This document shows positions 1-5,304 of a stretch of DNA of 5,304 nucleotides, one piece after another (positions within the stretch are counted from its first letter, which is position 1; each line of letters begins with the position of its first letter). The notes under the pieces were generated by a model. It had not been told where the DNA came from. It saw only the letters and a program-made list of their open reading frames with translations, and did no database searches. The position numbers were made by a program, and so were the translations under genes. This stretch comes from Alistipes sp. (GTDB lineage Bacteria; Bacteroidota; Bacteroidia; Bacteroidales; Rikenellaceae). Location: NCBI GenBank assembly GCA_029051915.1, contig JAIDKM010000215.1:1-5304 (forward strand). The letters are read 5' to 3'.

Positions 1-189
1 GGGGTCGCGGAGCAACAAAGCCGGATTATCCCGGCGCAGGGTCTCGGCACCGACCAGAATGGCGTCGTGTTCCGAACGCAGCCGGTAGACTTCAGCCAGA
101 TCTTCGGGTGTCGAAATCAACAGCCGGTCGGGAGTGCTGTCGTCCATATAACCGTCGGCCGTGGTGGCGACGGAGAGGGTTACATACAT
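1..189 (-). CDS. RibD C-terminal-type reductase, stand-alone (partial, 3' end outside window)
   Basis: The first 63 codons of a minus-strand gene that runs off the left edge. The protein starts MYVTLSVATTADGYMDD and continues with VYRLRSEHDAILVGAETLRRDNP at about residues 34-56. This is the N-terminal pattern of the RibD_C / dihydrofolate-reductase-like fold: the hydrophobic strand with ADG at 11-13, then the RxxxDAILVGxxT nucleotide-binding segment at 38-50. Family members reduce the ribosylamino-pyrimidine intermediate of riboflavin synthesis with NADPH, or act as less well defined pyrimidine or pterin reductases. No deaminase domain precedes it, so it is not the usual bifunctional RibD, and the exact substrate is unknown. 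The ATG at 189-187 overlaps the end of the phosphoesterase gene by 10 bases (ATGTATGTAA in the coding direction), which points to translational coupling. The fold call is firm; a riboflavin role is only inferred. Confidence 0.85.
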   Translation of the reverse strand, partial: MYVTLSVATTADGYMDDSTPDRLLISTPEDLAEVYRLRSEHDAILVGAETLRRDNPALLLRDP

Positions 190-1352
190 GATTTCAACGT
201 GATGAGCGTGATTTCGGGCCGGGCGCTGCCCAACCGCATCGGATAACCTACGCTGGCTATTCCGTCATTGATATAGAGCGTTTTGCCGTTTTCGTCGTAG
301 CGGCCGCTCCAACGGTCGTAGAGCCACCTTGCAGGCGACCAAGCCTGACCGAAAAGGTGGATTTTCATCTGCATGCTGTGGACATGTCCGGCCAGCGTGA
401 GATCGCCGTAGCCCGCATCGGCGATCTGATCCCACAGTTGGGGCAGATGCACGAGCGTGATGTTATAGAGCGAGTCGGGGACGTTTTCGTACGCGGTCTT
501 CGCAGTCGCGGAATAGATGCGCTTGGCCGAATGGCGTTTCCAGTCCAGCGCGGGATCGTACGAAATGCCCGAGAGCGCGATGCTGTCGCCGGCGCGATGC
601 AGATAGACGGTCGTATCCTGCAGAACATGCCACCCCATTTGTTCCTGCCGCCCGATCAGTCGGGCCAGATTTTCGGCCATGGAGTGTTCGGTGCTGTTCT
701 TTATATAGGTGCCGATGTCGTGGTTGCCCGTGATCGAATAGACCGGAGCCTGTATGCGGCCCAGTTCCCGCATGGCCGTAGTATCGAGCTCCTCCGCCCG
801 GATATTCACCAGATCGCCCGTGAAGACGACCAGATCGGGTTGCAGCATGTTCACGCTGTCGACCAGTCGCCGCAGTTCCCGCTCGGGCCGCAGCTGCGTG
901 CCCAGATGGATGTCCGAGAGCTGTACGATCCGCAAGCTGTCGAATCCGGCCGGCAGCCGGTCGGAACAGACTTCGATCCGATTTATTTTGAGAACCGTTC
1001 GGCCGGCCGTCGCACCCCATATCAGAATGAACGCGATGCAGGCGCTGATCGCGATCCCTGTGCGAGGCAGGTGGATTGCGTTGAAGAAGAAGTAACATAC
1101 GCGCGGAAACACCGTTGCCATCCAGACCCAGAACAACCACATAGTCCAAAGGATGTAGGTTGTCGTATTGTCGCGGATGAGCATGCCGGTCAAGGCCGCT
1201 CCGAGCGGGAGGGCATCCGTGAGGGCTGCCCATGCGATGAAAAAGCGGCGCCGGCGTGCGGAGGCATGCTCGCGGCGCAGCCGGCGGTAGTGGTGCATGT
1301 CGGCCGCCACGGCGCAGAGACCCAGCAGAATCAGTATCGAATAGAGTATCAT
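180..1352 (-). CDS. Membrane-anchored calcineurin-like metallophosphoesterase (YkuE-like)
   Basis: A 390-residue protein with a membrane N-terminus and a complete two-metal phosphoesterase domain. Hydrophobic segments lie near 2-18, 38-58, 66-90 and 97-118. The loop after the first is very Arg-rich (RRLRREHASARRRR, 23-36). By the positive-inside rule this loop is cytosolic, so the catalytic domain after the fourth segment should face the periplasm (inference). All metal motifs are visible: SDIH (D147, H149), TGD (D180), GNHD (N210, H211, D212), H302 in LVHLP, and GHVH (H323, H325). Relatives hydrolyse phosphoesters, including envelope lipid intermediates; the substrate here cannot be read from sequence. 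The ATG at 1352-1350 gives a start directly at the first membrane segment. A good promoter lies about 80 bases upstream. It is the first gene of a probable two-gene operon with the overlapping RibD-like reductase. Confidence 0.92.
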   Translation of the reverse strand: MILYSILILLGLCAVAADMHHYRRLRREHASARRRRFFIAWAALTDALPLGAALTGMLIRDNTTTYILWTMWLFWVWMATVFPRVCYFFFNAIHLPRTGIAISACIAFILIWGATAGRTVLKINRIEVCSDRLPAGFDSLRIVQLSDIHLGTQLRPERELRRLVDSVNMLQPDLVVFTGDLVNIRAEELDTTAMRELGRIQAPVYSITGNHDIGTYIKNSTEHSMAENLARLIGRQEQMGWHVLQDTTVYLHRAGDSIALSGISYDPALDWKRHSAKRIYSATAKTAYENVPDSLYNITLVHLPQLWDQIADAGYGDLTLAGHVHSMQMKIHLFGQAWSPARWLYDRWSGRYDENGKTLYINDGIASVGYPMRLGSARPEITLITLKSCM

Positions 1353-1391
1353 ATACCTTAATAATATAATATCCCCCGCCCGGATGCAAAC

Positions 1392-1417
1392 CCGATGCCG
1401 GACACATCCGGCATCGG
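1392..1417 (-). other. Perfect 11-bp hairpin in the phosphoesterase 5' leader
   Basis: The arms 1392-1402 and 1407-1417 are perfect reverse complements (CCGATGCCGGA and TCCGGCATCGG) around a CACA loop. The hairpin lies between the predicted transcription start near 1431 and the ATG at 1352, so it would form in the leader of the phosphoesterase mRNA. No T-run follows in either direction, which argues against a simple terminator. A competing pairing exists: 1380-1386 (CCGGATG) is complementary to 1405-1411 (CATCCGG), which uses the loop and one arm of the hairpin. The structure is seen directly; any regulatory role is a guess. Confidence 0.6.
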
Positions 1418-1434
1418 CAAGGAGATTGTTCCTG

Positions 1435-1465
1435 CAAAGATAGCGATTTCCTGCCTATATGCAAT
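1435..1465 (-). promoter_or_regulatory. Bacteroidota-type promoter for the phosphoesterase operon
   Basis: Read on the minus strand, TATCTTTG (1442-1435) matches the -7 consensus TAnnTTTG exactly. ATTG (1465-1462), 19 bases upstream, is a three-of-four match to the -33 element TTTG. Transcription should start near 1431, giving a leader of about 80 bases before the ATG at 1352, with the 11-bp hairpin inside it. Confidence 0.7.
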
Positions 1466-1554
1466 CGTCGGTTTGCTCCCTGCCGCGGGATCCCCTATCG
1501 ACGGTGTTTTTCTACTCTCCCTGGCCGGGAACCGACATTTGGCATACAACTTGC

Positions 1555-1580
1555 TAATTTGCCGGGTGAAATTCAACCCG
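1555..1580 (+). promoter_or_regulatory. Weak candidate promoter/leader hairpin for the porin
   Basis: TAATTTG at 1555-1561 is one base short of the -7 consensus TAnnTTTG, and no TTTG-like element sits at the proper distance upstream (near 1531-1535), so the match is poor. It is followed by a small inverted repeat, CGGGT (1563-1567) and ACCCG (1576-1580) with an 8-base loop. The remaining sequence up to the porin ATG is AT-rich, as is common for Bacteroidota leaders. The porin must have a promoter somewhere in 1470-1600, but this is the best I can point to. Confidence 0.25.
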
Positions 1581-1639
1581 TTGTATTCCAAATGCAAAAA
1601 CGTGAAAATTCATTAAAAAAACCAAATTTTATTCGGCTT

Positions 1640-2989
1640 ATGAAAACATTTCGACTTTTGACTGCGGCTCTGCTGCTCGTGTCTTCCGCATCGGCTCAGC
1701 GCTATTCGAACACGGCCCCGGAGGGCGAATATTCGCCGACGGTTTATCTGATCTCCGTGCAGGAGACCGAGAACATCGGTTGCGGCTGTTCGGCCCGTGA
1801 GGCTGCCGAGCGCAACCGGATGACGGTGGCCAACGCCACTCAGGACTATATCGATACCCACCGTCCCGGTTTCCAGCAGGTGGAGCGCCCCCAGTTCGTC
1901 TTCGCCACGAAGAACAACCGTTTTTCGTTCGCGCTGGGCGGTTCGGTAACGTTGCGTGCGGGTTACGATTTCAACGGTATTTCGGATAATCTCGACTTCA
2001 TCCCCTACGACATTCCTATTCCGGGCAACTACAATACGCGTCAGAAACTGATGATGGATGCTACCACGTCGCGCGTCTTCATGAAGGCCATCACCAATAC
2101 GGGGGCTGTGGGCCGTGTCGTAGTCTTCATGGATGCCGATTTCCGCGGCGGCCGCGAGGGCAGCTATACGCCCCGTCTGCGTTCGGCCTACGTTTCGGTC
2201 GCCGGCTTCACGCTGGGTCGTGATGTAACGACTTTCTGCGACCTGCAGGCTGCGCCCACCACCATCGATTTCCAGGGCCCCAATGCCTACAACTTCAACT
2301 TCGCCACGATGATCCGCTACGAGGTAACGTTCGCCCACGATCGTCTGACGTTCGGTGTCGCAGCCGAAATGCCTCACGTGAGCGGTACCTACAACGATAA
2401 CTTCGCTTCGCTGCGTCAGCGTGTGCCCGACTTCCCAGCCTACTTGCAGCTGGCTTGGGGCAACAATCGCGAGAGCCATATCCGCGTATCGGGTGTCGTT
2501 CGCGACATGTATCTCCACAATGTCCGCACGGGCAACAACACGACCCTGCTCGGCTGGGGCGCCCAATTCAGCGGCCGCATCAAGATCGCCCGTCCGCTGG
2601 TACTCTTCATGAACGGCATTTATGGTAAGGGCATCACTCCCTATATTCAGGATCTGACGGGTTCGGGTCTCGACTTTACGCCCAATCCGGAGAATGCCGA
2701 GCAGATTCAGACCATGCCCATGTGGGGCTGGCAGGCCGCCGCGCAGATCAACCTTTCGCGCCGCGTCTTCCTCTCGGGCGGTTTCTCGATGGTGCGCGTC
2801 GAGCAGAATCACGGCTATTATTCTGAAAACGAGTATCGTCAGGGCCAGTATATCTTCGGCAACATCTTCTACAAGGCTTCGCAGCGTTGCCGCATCGCCG
2901 CCGAGTATCTCTACGGCACGCGCAAGAACATGGATGCCGTCAAGAACCACGCGAACCGCGTCAACGTGATGGTGCAGTATAACTTCTAA
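1640..2989 (+). CDS. DcaP-like trimeric outer-membrane porin
   Basis: A 449-residue exported beta-barrel protein. The chosen start, ATG at 1640, opens directly into a signal peptide (MKTFRLLTAALLLVSSASAQ, cleavage likely after A19 or Q20). An in-frame extension back to 1559 would place lysine-rich residues ahead of it and is rejected. After a linker of about 70 residues comes barrel-like sequence from about 94 on (FSFALGGSVTLRAGYDF) to a terminal aromatic residue (VNVMVQYNF), the usual outer-membrane C-terminal signal. The segment LGRDVTTFCDLQAAPTTIDF (192-211), followed by QGPNAYNF (212-219), resembles the conserved GQTWTTFMDP...TLDFEGP region of DcaP-family trimeric porins, known for uptake of small negatively charged solutes. 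The substrate is unknown. The linker carries a Cys-Gly-Cys at 48-50. It is monocistronic: it has its own terminator downstream and a divergent neighbour upstream. Confidence 0.8.
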   Translation: MKTFRLLTAALLLVSSASAQRYSNTAPEGEYSPTVYLISVQETENIGCGCSAREAAERNRMTVANATQDYIDTHRPGFQQVERPQFVFATKNNRFSFALGGSVTLRAGYDFNGISDNLDFIPYDIPIPGNYNTRQKLMMDATTSRVFMKAITNTGAVGRVVVFMDADFRGGREGSYTPRLRSAYVSVAGFTLGRDVTTFCDLQAAPTTIDFQGPNAYNFNFATMIRYEVTFAHDRLTFGVAAEMPHVSGTYNDNFASLRQRVPDFPAYLQLAWGNNRESHIRVSGVVRDMYLHNVRTGNNTTLLGWGAQFSGRIKIARPLVLFMNGIYGKGITPYIQDLTGSGLDFTPNPENAEQIQTMPMWGWQAAAQINLSRRVFLSGGFSMVRVEQNHGYYSENEYRQGQYIFGNIFYKASQRCRIAAEYLYGTRKNMDAVKNHANRVNVMVQYNF

Positions 2990-3011
2990 TCGGGTTTTTA
3001 CCTACTTCTTG

Positions 3012-3045
3012 CGAGACGGTTTCTTCGTGGAATCGTCTCGTTTTT
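3012..3045 (+). terminator. Rho-independent terminator of the porin gene
   Basis: Arms CGAGACG (3012-3018) and CGTCTCG (3034-3040) pair perfectly. Five further pairs, two of them G-U, extend the stem inward (3019-3023 with 3029-3033), leaving a TTCGT loop at 3024-3028. Five T residues follow at 3041-3045. It lies 22 bases after the porin stop codon. Its loop and T-tract overlap the promoter of the next gene. Confidence 0.8.
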
Positions 3046-3055
3046 ATTACCTTTG
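3024..3055 (+). promoter_or_regulatory. Bacteroidota-type promoter for DUF4491-capA, nested in the terminator
   Basis: TACCTTTG at 3048-3055 matches TAnnTTTG exactly. TTCG at 3024-3027, 20 bases upstream, matches three of four bases of the -33 TTTG element and falls in the loop of the porin terminator. With the -7 box here, transcription should begin at about 3058-3060, at or next to the ATG at 3060, so the mRNA is predicted to be leaderless or nearly so. Confidence 0.65.
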
Positions 3056-3059
3056 CGCC

Positions 3060-3368
3060 ATGATGGATTTTTTGATGCAGTACAATCTGGCCGGTCTGGT
3101 GATCGGTGTCGCGACCTTCCTGATTATCGGCCTGTTTCATCCGCTGGTCATCAAGGGAGAATATCATTTCGGGGTAAAATGCTGGTGGGTATTTCTTGTG
3201 ATGGGCATTGCGGCCGTCGTTGCTTCGATCGCCGTGCGTCATATTCTGTGGTCTACCCTGCTGGCCGTGTGGGGCGCTTCGTCTTTCTGGTCGATCGGCG
3301 AGTTGTTCGAGCAGCGTCAGCGGGTTGCCAAAGGATGGTTTCCTAAAAAAGGAGAGAATCGGACGTGA
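3060..3368 (+). CDS. DUF4491 family small membrane protein
   Basis: A 102-residue protein with three hydrophobic segments (about 9-31, 42-59 and 62-80) and a short basic tail. The recognisable family features are TFLIIGLFHPLVIKGEYHFG (19-38), the KCWW at 40-43, and the end ELFEQRQRVAKGWFPKK (81-97). I recognise this as the DUF4491 family, common in Bacteroidota, with no known function. Start choice: ATG at 3060 or 3063 gives the usual MxF...N-L-x-G-L beginning; ATG at 3075 (M6) would also work and would leave a leader of about 16 bases. A longer frame from 3009 would run through the terminator and is rejected. The stop overlaps the GTG of the capA-like gene by four bases, so the two are probably translated together. 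It is likely an inner-membrane protein. Confidence 0.88.
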   Translation: MMDFLMQYNLAGLVIGVATFLIIGLFHPLVIKGEYHFGVKCWWVFLVMGIAAVVASIAVRHILWSTLLAVWGASSFWSIGELFEQRQRVAKGWFPKKGENRT

Positions 3369-4414
3369 TACGCAGTCGGACATATTTCGTCGGGCTGCTG
3401 TGGCTCGGATGCGTCGGCTGCACGCATGTTCCGCAAGCGGTTTCCGATTCGGAACCACCTGCGCCCGTTACGGTGAAGCTACTCTTTACGGGCGATGTCA
3501 TGCAGCATCTGCCGCAGGTCGATGCCGCCCGGCGTCCGGACGGTTTCGATTATGGAGGAACGTTCGCAACCGTACGCCCGCGGTTCCGGGCAGCCGATCT
3601 GACCGTCGTGAATCTCGAAACGACCCTCACCCGGTCGTCGCATTATACGGGCTATCCGATGTTCCGGTCGCCGGCAGTGCTGGCCGATGCCCTGGCCGAC
3701 GCCGGGGTCGATGTGGCCACGCTGGCCAACAACCACTGTTGCGACGGCGGTTGCACGGGTATTCGAACGACTGTCGAGGAGCTGGACCGTTGCGGAATCC
3801 GCCATACGGGCGCCTTTGCCGACAGCCTTGACCGGGCGGCCAGCCATCCGCTTTTCATAGAGAGCCGCGGCGTGCGTTTCGCTTTTCTGAACTACACCTA
3901 CGGTACCAACGGCCTGCCTGTGCCGGACGGTACGATCGTCAATCTGATCGATACGCTGCGCATGGCCGGCGATCTGGCAGCCGTGCGGCGCGACAGCGTC
4001 GACTGCGTGGTGGTCTGCATGCACTGGGGCAACGAATACGAACGGCGGCCGAATGCCTTGCAGCGACAGCTGGCAGGATTTCTCCGTCGTCATGGAGCCG
4101 ATCTGGTCGTCGGCCACCATCCCCATGTCGTACAGCCTTATGAGGCCGATTCGACCTATGCGGTGCTCTATTCGCTCGGCAATTTTGTCTCCAACCAGCG
4201 GCGGCGCTACTGCGACGGCGGTTTGATGGCCGAGGTCGACGCTACGCGCCATCCCGACGGCCGCATGACCTATTCGTTGCAACTTGTTCCTGTATGGGTC
4301 TCCATGCCCGGTTATCGGATTCTTCCTGCCGAAGTTGCCGATACGATGTCGCTTCCTTACACCTATCGCCGTTTCCGCGAGGATGTCGATGCCTTGCTCG
4401 AAACGGGTTTATAA
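3365..4414 (+). CDS. CapA-family (PGA_cap) metallophosphoesterase-like lipoprotein
   Basis: A 349-residue protein starting at GTG 3365, which overlaps the preceding stop in GTGA; no ATG lies near and the signal sequence starts here. The N-terminus [20 protein letters not shown] is a lipoprotein-type signal with possible lipid-bearing C16 or C19. The CapA (poly-gamma-glutamate capsule) domain fills about 36-315: FTGDVM (41-46), NLETTLT (83-89), NNH (122-124), MHWGNEY (219-225), GHHPHVVQP (250-258) and SLGNFVSNQ (270-278). These are the conserved metal-site motifs of the family. CapA of Bacillus acts in poly-gamma-glutamate export, but in Bacteroidota lone CapA lipoproteins occur without capB/capC, as here, and their role is not established. 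No acidic residues follow the candidate Cys, so outer-surface export is not indicated. A cluster of cysteines (C125, C126, C130, C143) sits around the NNH motif. Confidence 0.88.
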   Translation: MIRSRTYFVGLLWLGCVGCTHVPQAVSDSEPPAPVTVKLLFTGDVMQHLPQVDAARRPDGFDYGGTFATVRPRFRAADLTVVNLETTLTRSSHYTGYPMFRSPAVLADALADAGVDVATLANNHCCDGGCTGIRTTVEELDRCGIRHTGAFADSLDRAASHPLFIESRGVRFAFLNYTYGTNGLPVPDGTIVNLIDTLRMAGDLAAVRRDSVDCVVVCMHWGNEYERRPNALQRQLAGFLRRHGADLVVGHHPHVVQPYEADSTYAVLYSLGNFVSNQRRRYCDGGLMAEVDATRHPDGRMTYSLQLVPVWVSMPGYRILPAEVADTMSLPYTYRRFREDVDALLETGL

Positions 4415-4490
4415 GTGGCCCGAACGGATTTTCCGCCCTTGTTTGTCGCGGATTTTGCATGTCGCTCCGCAAACCAAACAACCAACGTCT
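4415..4490 (+). other. Spacer/leader before rubrerythrin with imperfect stem-loop
   Basis: These 76 bases separate the capA-like gene from rubrerythrin. No terminator with a T-run is present. GGATTTTG at 4450-4457 only half-resembles a -7 box and has no good upstream partner, so rubrerythrin may be read partly from the operon promoter. An imperfect stem can form from GTTTG (4441-4445) and GCGG (4448-4451) pairing with CAAAC (4475-4479) and CCGC (4467-4470). The last bases before the ATG are A/C-rich with no Shine-Dalgarno, which is normal in Bacteroidota. Confidence 0.3.
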
Positions 4491-5069
4491 ATGGGAAAAA
4501 GCATCAAGGGCACCCGCACCGAACAGAATCTGCTGAAGGCTTTCGCCGGCGAGAGTCAGGCACGGAGCCGCTATGTTTTCTTTGCGAGCAAGGCCAAAAA
4601 AGAGGGCTACGAACAGGTTGCCGGCGTCTTTCTGGAGACGGCCGACCAGGAGAAAGAACATGCCGAACGTTTCTTCAAGTTCCTGGAGGGCGGCGAGGTA
4701 ACCATCACCGCCAGCTACTCAGCCGGCCCGATCGGCACCACGCAGGAGAACCTGCTGGCCGCGGCGCATGGCGAACGTGAGGAATGGGATGTTCTCTACC
4801 GCGATTTTGCCGGCATTGCCGAGGAGGAGGGGTTTCCTGAGATCGCGGCCGCATTCAAGGCGATCGCCTCGGTCGAATCGCATCACGAAGCACGTTATCT
4901 TAAGCTGCTGAGCCGTTTTTCGGAGGGCGATTTCTTCCGGCGCGACGGCAAGATCTGGTGGCAGTGCCGGAATTGCGGCTATGTCTGCGAGGCTTCCGAA
5001 GCTCCGAAGATGTGTCCTGCCTGCCGGCATCCGCAGGCATATTTTGAGCCCAAGAAAGAGAATTATTGA
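4491..5069 (+). CDS. rbr: Rubrerythrin (diiron peroxidase with rubredoxin domain)
   Basis: A 192-residue cytosolic protein of normal family length. It reduces hydrogen peroxide to water using electrons from NADH oxidoreductases via rubredoxin-type iron, a key oxidative-stress defence in anaerobes. The ferritin-like domain (1-145) has every diiron ligand: E21 (ESQAR), E54 and H57 (EKEH), E95 and E98 (GEREEW), E129 and H132 (ESHH). The C-terminal rubredoxin domain (155-192) has the four iron cysteines C159, C162, C175 and C178. A fifth cysteine, C166, stands where many rubrerythrins have histidine (CGYVxE). The ATG at 4491 matches the family start [15 protein letters not shown]; the open frame extends upstream to 4284, but that part overlaps the capA-like gene and is not family sequence. 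A strong terminator follows 17 bases after the stop. Confidence 0.97.
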   Translation: MGKSIKGTRTEQNLLKAFAGESQARSRYVFFASKAKKEGYEQVAGVFLETADQEKEHAERFFKFLEGGEVTITASYSAGPIGTTQENLLAAAHGEREEWDVLYRDFAGIAEEEGFPEIAAAFKAIASVESHHEARYLKLLSRFSEGDFFRRDGKIWWQCRNCGYVCEASEAPKMCPACRHPQAYFEPKKENY

Positions 5070-5086
5070 ATCCGCATGGCTTCTGA

Positions 5087-5123
5087 AAATTACTCCCGGC
5101 CCATTGTTGGCCGGGAGTAATTT
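5087..5123 (+). terminator. Rho-independent terminator after rubrerythrin
   Basis: A perfect 15-bp stem joins 5087-5101 (AAATTACTCCCGGCC) and 5109-5123 (GGCCGGGAGTAATTT) with a 7-base loop. The GC core is flanked by A residues on the left and T residues on the right, so it could act on both strands. It begins 17 bases after the rubrerythrin stop. Confidence 0.88.
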
Positions 5124-5136
5124 CTATGTTCCTTTT

Positions 5137-5178
5137 CGATTTTGGCTTCGCCGAAGATGTCCGGCTTCGGTAAAATCG
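5137..5178. repeat. Second, imperfect inverted repeat upstream of the ettA promoter
   Basis: Outer arms CGATTTT (5137-5143) and AAAATCG (5172-5178) are exact reverse complements. Inside, CCGAAG (5151-5156) pairs with CTTCGG (5165-5170), with an unpaired GGCTTCG on the left side. It ends eight bases before the -33 element of the next gene. It could be a backup terminator, an operator, or chance; there is no T-run after it. Confidence 0.4.
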
Positions 5179-5186
5179 CAGACAAG

Positions 5187-5218
5187 TTTGCTTTTGCACT
5201 CGGCTTTCCGTATCTTTG
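5187..5218 (+). promoter_or_regulatory. Bacteroidota-type promoter of the ettA-like gene
   Basis: TTTG at 5187-5190 and TATCTTTG at 5211-5218 match both consensus elements exactly, with 20 bases between them. This is the best promoter in the window. Transcription should start near 5221-5223, giving a leader of about 30 bases before the ATG at 5252. Confidence 0.82.
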
Positions 5219-5251
5219 CATGAATATAAACCGCATAATTCCGACATAGAT

Positions 5252-5304
5252 ATGGCAGACGAAAAAATCATCTTCTCGATGGTGGGTGTCTCGAAGACTT
5301 TCAC
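5252..5304 (+). CDS. ettA: EttA-like ABC-F ATPase (partial, 5' end only)
   Basis: Only 17 complete codons are present, reading MADEKIIFSMVGVSKTF, before the right edge. This matches the opening of Bacteroidota energy-dependent translational throttle protein EttA: the first strand of the ABC domain (IIFSMVGVSKTF), ahead of the region that will carry the first Walker A motif. ABC-F proteins bind the ribosomal E site and gate elongation according to ATP level. The call rests on a short segment and on the preceding strong promoter; another ABC-F paralogue is possible. Confidence 0.72.
   Translation, partial: MADEKIIFSMVGVSKTF

Noticed and set aside
357..1361. A 334-codon plus-strand open frame across the phosphoesterase
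   Set aside because: The minus-strand gene has all metallophosphoesterase motifs. The plus-strand product has no recognisable domain and no promoter at its start; it is a shadow of biased codon use.
1392..1417. The 11-bp hairpin as a terminator
   Set aside because: No T-run follows on either strand, and it lies between a promoter and the start of the gene it would terminate.
1395..1616. A 73-codon plus-strand frame in the divergent intergenic region
   Set aside because: It runs through the leader hairpin and the minus-strand promoter, has no family resemblance, and overlaps the porin leader.
1613..2950. A 445-codon open frame antisense to the porin
   Set aside because: It mirrors a gene with a clear signal peptide, barrel and C-terminal Phe. 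GC-rich codon use in the porin avoids TTA, CTA and TCA, which leaves the opposite strand free of stops; the translation resembles no protein family.
3479..4282. A 267-codon minus-strand open frame across the capA-like gene
   Set aside because: It has no recognisable motifs and lies wholly antisense to a gene with a complete CapA motif set.
3365..4414. A poly-gamma-glutamate capsule operon
   Set aside because: Only the CapA-type gene is present; no CapB ligase-like or CapC membrane gene lies next to it.

Overview
The window looks like ordinary chromosomal DNA from a GC-rich member of the Bacteroidota. Three intergenic regions carry Bacteroidota-type promoters (TTTG-like element, 19-20 bases, TAnnTTTG), and the start codons lack strong Shine-Dalgarno sequences. 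The protein families also fit: a DUF4491 protein, a CapA-type lipoprotein, a porin ending in phenylalanine, and an ABC-F protein starting MADEKIIFSMVGVSKTF. The high GC content with this gene set suggests a Rikenellaceae/Alistipes-like gut anaerobe. That placement is inference; there is no rRNA or other direct marker here.

Layout. On the minus strand (1-1465), a promoter at 1435-1465 and a leader with a strong hairpin precede a membrane-anchored metallophosphoesterase (1352 to 180). This gene overlaps by 10 bases a stand-alone RibD C-terminal-type reductase, which runs off the left edge. On the plus strand, a DcaP-like trimeric porin (1640-2989) is followed by a terminator at 3012-3045. The promoter of the next unit is built into that terminator. 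The next unit holds a small DUF4491 membrane protein (3060-3368) and a CapA-family lipoprotein starting at GTG (3365-4414), overlapping by GTGA. After 76 bases comes rubrerythrin (4491-5069), closed by a perfect 15-bp terminator hairpin at 5087-5123. A textbook Bacteroidota promoter at 5187-5218 then drives the first 17 codons of an EttA-like ABC-F ATPase, cut by the right edge.

How the genes work together. Most concern the envelope (phosphoesterase, porin, DUF4491 protein, CapA lipoprotein) or housekeeping (flavin-type reductase, peroxide defence, translation). Gene overlap suggests two coupled pairs: phosphoesterase with reductase, and DUF4491 with CapA. No shared pathway is obvious beyond that.

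I saw no mobile element, CRISPR array, tRNA, rRNA or phage gene, and no convincing new multi-gene system. The most interesting details are regulatory: a promoter nested in a terminator that probably yields a near-leaderless mRNA, and a leader hairpin with a competing alternative pairing.
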